This document shows positions 63,267 through 64,000 of a stretch of DNA of 64,000 bases, piece by piece. The position numbers and the translations under genes are program-made. The notes under the pieces are model-generated. The model made no database searches. It worked only from the letters and a program-made list of their open reading frames with translations, and was not told where the DNA came from. The stretch spans positions 1-64,000 of the forward strand of contig NZ_FPBC01000011.1 of assembly GCF_900116605.1 (NCBI RefSeq), written 5' to 3'. Every line of letters starts with the position of its first letter. Position 1 is the first letter of the stretch. Source of the stretch: Pseudomonas marincola. GTDB lineage: Bacteria > Pseudomonadota > Gammaproteobacteria > Pseudomonadales > Pseudomonadaceae.

Positions 63267-63351
63267 GCCCCGGTGGCGGAATCGGTAGACGCGGCGGATT
63301 CAAAATCCGTTTTCGAAAGAAGTGGGAGTTCGAGTCTCCCCCGGGGCACCA
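63267..63351 (+). tRNA. tRNA-Leu (anticodon CAA)
   Basis: An 85-base tRNA with acceptor arms GCCCCGG and CCGGGGC, a D arm with GGTAGACGC, anticodon loop TTCAAAA giving CAA, a long variable arm typical of leucine tRNA, T arm GTTCGAGTC and an encoded CCA end. Confidence 0.95.
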
Positions 63352-63686
63352 ATCTTCTAAAAGTTGTTTGTTGAGCCAACAAACCAACTGCATCAAAGGT
63401 CAACTTGCCACAGATCCTGTCGCGCATTTACAGACCCAAAAAATCTAGCATCACACTGAGCTTTACCCTAGCCCGCCTAGCTATACCCTGTTTTAGGGGT
63501 TGGCATTTGCTGCGGAGTTAGCGTAGAGTTATTTGACTGTGTTTGCATGGGTCGCCGTGAATTGTGACCTGATGCAGTAGATCCTAGATCCGCTACATCC
63601 CGTTCGCTTTGTTACTCCTTGCAACCAGTCTCAGTCCTTCTATTATGAGGAGGCTGTCATCAACTTTAAGTTTCAAGGAATAAGAC
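63352..63686. promoter_or_regulatory. Leader and promoter region of the cold-shock gene
   Basis: A 335-bp gap between the tRNA and the cold-shock gene. Genes of this family usually have long, structured 5' leaders that stabilise the mRNA in the cold; part of this region may serve so. No clear promoter pair was identified. Confidence 0.4.
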
Positions 63687-63899
63687 ATGTCGAATCGTCA
63701 GAACGGTACCGTCAAGTGGTTTAACGACGAGAAAGGTTTTGGTTTTATCACTCCAGAAAGCGGTCCGGATCTGTTCGTGCATTTCCGCGCGATCGAAGGT
63801 AATGGCTTCAAGAGCCTGAAAGAAGGCCAAAAAGTCAGCTTCGTCGCTGTACAAGGTCAAAAAGGCATGCAGGCTGACCAGGTTCAAATCCAGGAATAA
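63687..63899 (+). CDS. Cold-shock protein (CspA family)
   Basis: A 70-residue single-domain nucleic-acid chaperone with the RNA-binding motifs KGFGFI and DLFVHF. It melts RNA secondary structure. AAGGAATAAGAC lies ahead of the ATG. The family is multi-copy in pseudomonads, so no specific symbol is given. Confidence 0.95.
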   Translation: MSNRQNGTVKWFNDEKGFGFITPESGPDLFVHFRAIEGNGFKSLKEGQKVSFVAVQGQKGMQADQVQIQE

Positions 63900-63912
63900 G
63901 CCCGCCGCTTTG

Positions 63913-63946
63913 AAAAACCCCTGATGGCGACATCAGGGGTTTTTTT
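63913..63946 (+). terminator. Intrinsic terminator of the cold-shock gene
   Basis: AAAAACCCCTGATG and CATCAGGGGTTTTT around a GCGA loop, followed by more T, 14 bp after the stop. Confidence 0.92.
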
Positions 63947-64000
63947 ATGGGTATCATCTTCTGCCTATCACCACCCTCAAGACACGAGCTGCCAATGCCC

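Noticed and set aside
1..64000. Searched for CRISPR arrays, rRNA genes and phage structural genes
   Set aside because: No regularly spaced repeats, rRNA sequence or phage proteins were seen.

Overview
The window looks like a chromosomal segment of a Pseudomonas-type gammaproteobacterium. From about 25.9 kb to the right end, gene content and order follow the Pseudomonas chromosome closely: xseA, leuA, der-bamB-yfgM-hisS-ispG-rodZ-pilF-rlmN-ndk, the isc operon, cysE-trmJ, suhB, secFD-yajC-tgt-queA and a tRNA-Leu. The left third is accessory. It starts with the broken end of an IS5-type element and about 1 kb without recognisable genes. Attribution is from protein recognition and synteny, not from a database search.

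Left region (1-8.3 kb): IS5 transposase remnant; a flavin-binding (PPOX-like) protein with a small DUF6616-like protein; a class II histone-deacetylase-like amidohydrolase; a ferritin-like helical protein of unknown function; an AraC regulator followed by a secreted Cys-type sulfatase; a SphA/MetA-like outer-membrane barrel.

Central accessory cluster (8.3-20.9 kb, all minus strand): an AraC regulator; then DUF1329, DUF1302 (outer-membrane barrel), an RND/MMPL exporter and a YCF48 propeller; then a tryptophan-tryptophylquinone (TTQ) amine dehydrogenase operon, large subunit-mauE-mauD-light chain, followed by a monohaem and a dihaem cytochrome c. The light chain keeps both TTQ tryptophans at the family spacing. 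There is no mauG, mauF or amicyanin gene nearby. The same 37-bp inverted-repeat element (15-bp arms, 7-bp spacer) lies upstream of both halves, at 19666-19702 and 12417-12453, and a terminator separates them. The cluster therefore looks like one regulon of two transcription units, and I regard it as the most interesting system here.

Sulphur block (21.2-24.6 kb): oscA-sbp-cysT-cysW, the sulphate-uptake operon, but with cysA missing exactly where the accessory cluster begins. This suggests the cluster was inserted or rearranged at that joint.

Middle (24.6-37.9 kb): an RBBP9-like hydrolase, a zinc-ribbon-like unknown, xseA, and a LysR-controlled TRAP transporter translationally linked to a D-Ala-D-Ala dipeptidase. 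Then cytochrome b561, a LytM peptidase, a YbdG-like MscS channel, leuA, and an omega-amidase overlapping a methionine/glutamine-type aminotransferase.

Right region (39.1-64 kb): housekeeping genes for ribosome assembly, outer-membrane assembly, translation, isoprenoid synthesis, cell shape, type IV pili and Fe-S cluster assembly (with a near-consensus IscR site overlapping the iscR promoter). It also holds cysteine synthesis, Sec translocation and queuosine synthesis, then tRNA-Leu(CAA) with a clear promoter and a cold-shock gene with a long leader. No rRNA or CRISPR array was seen.
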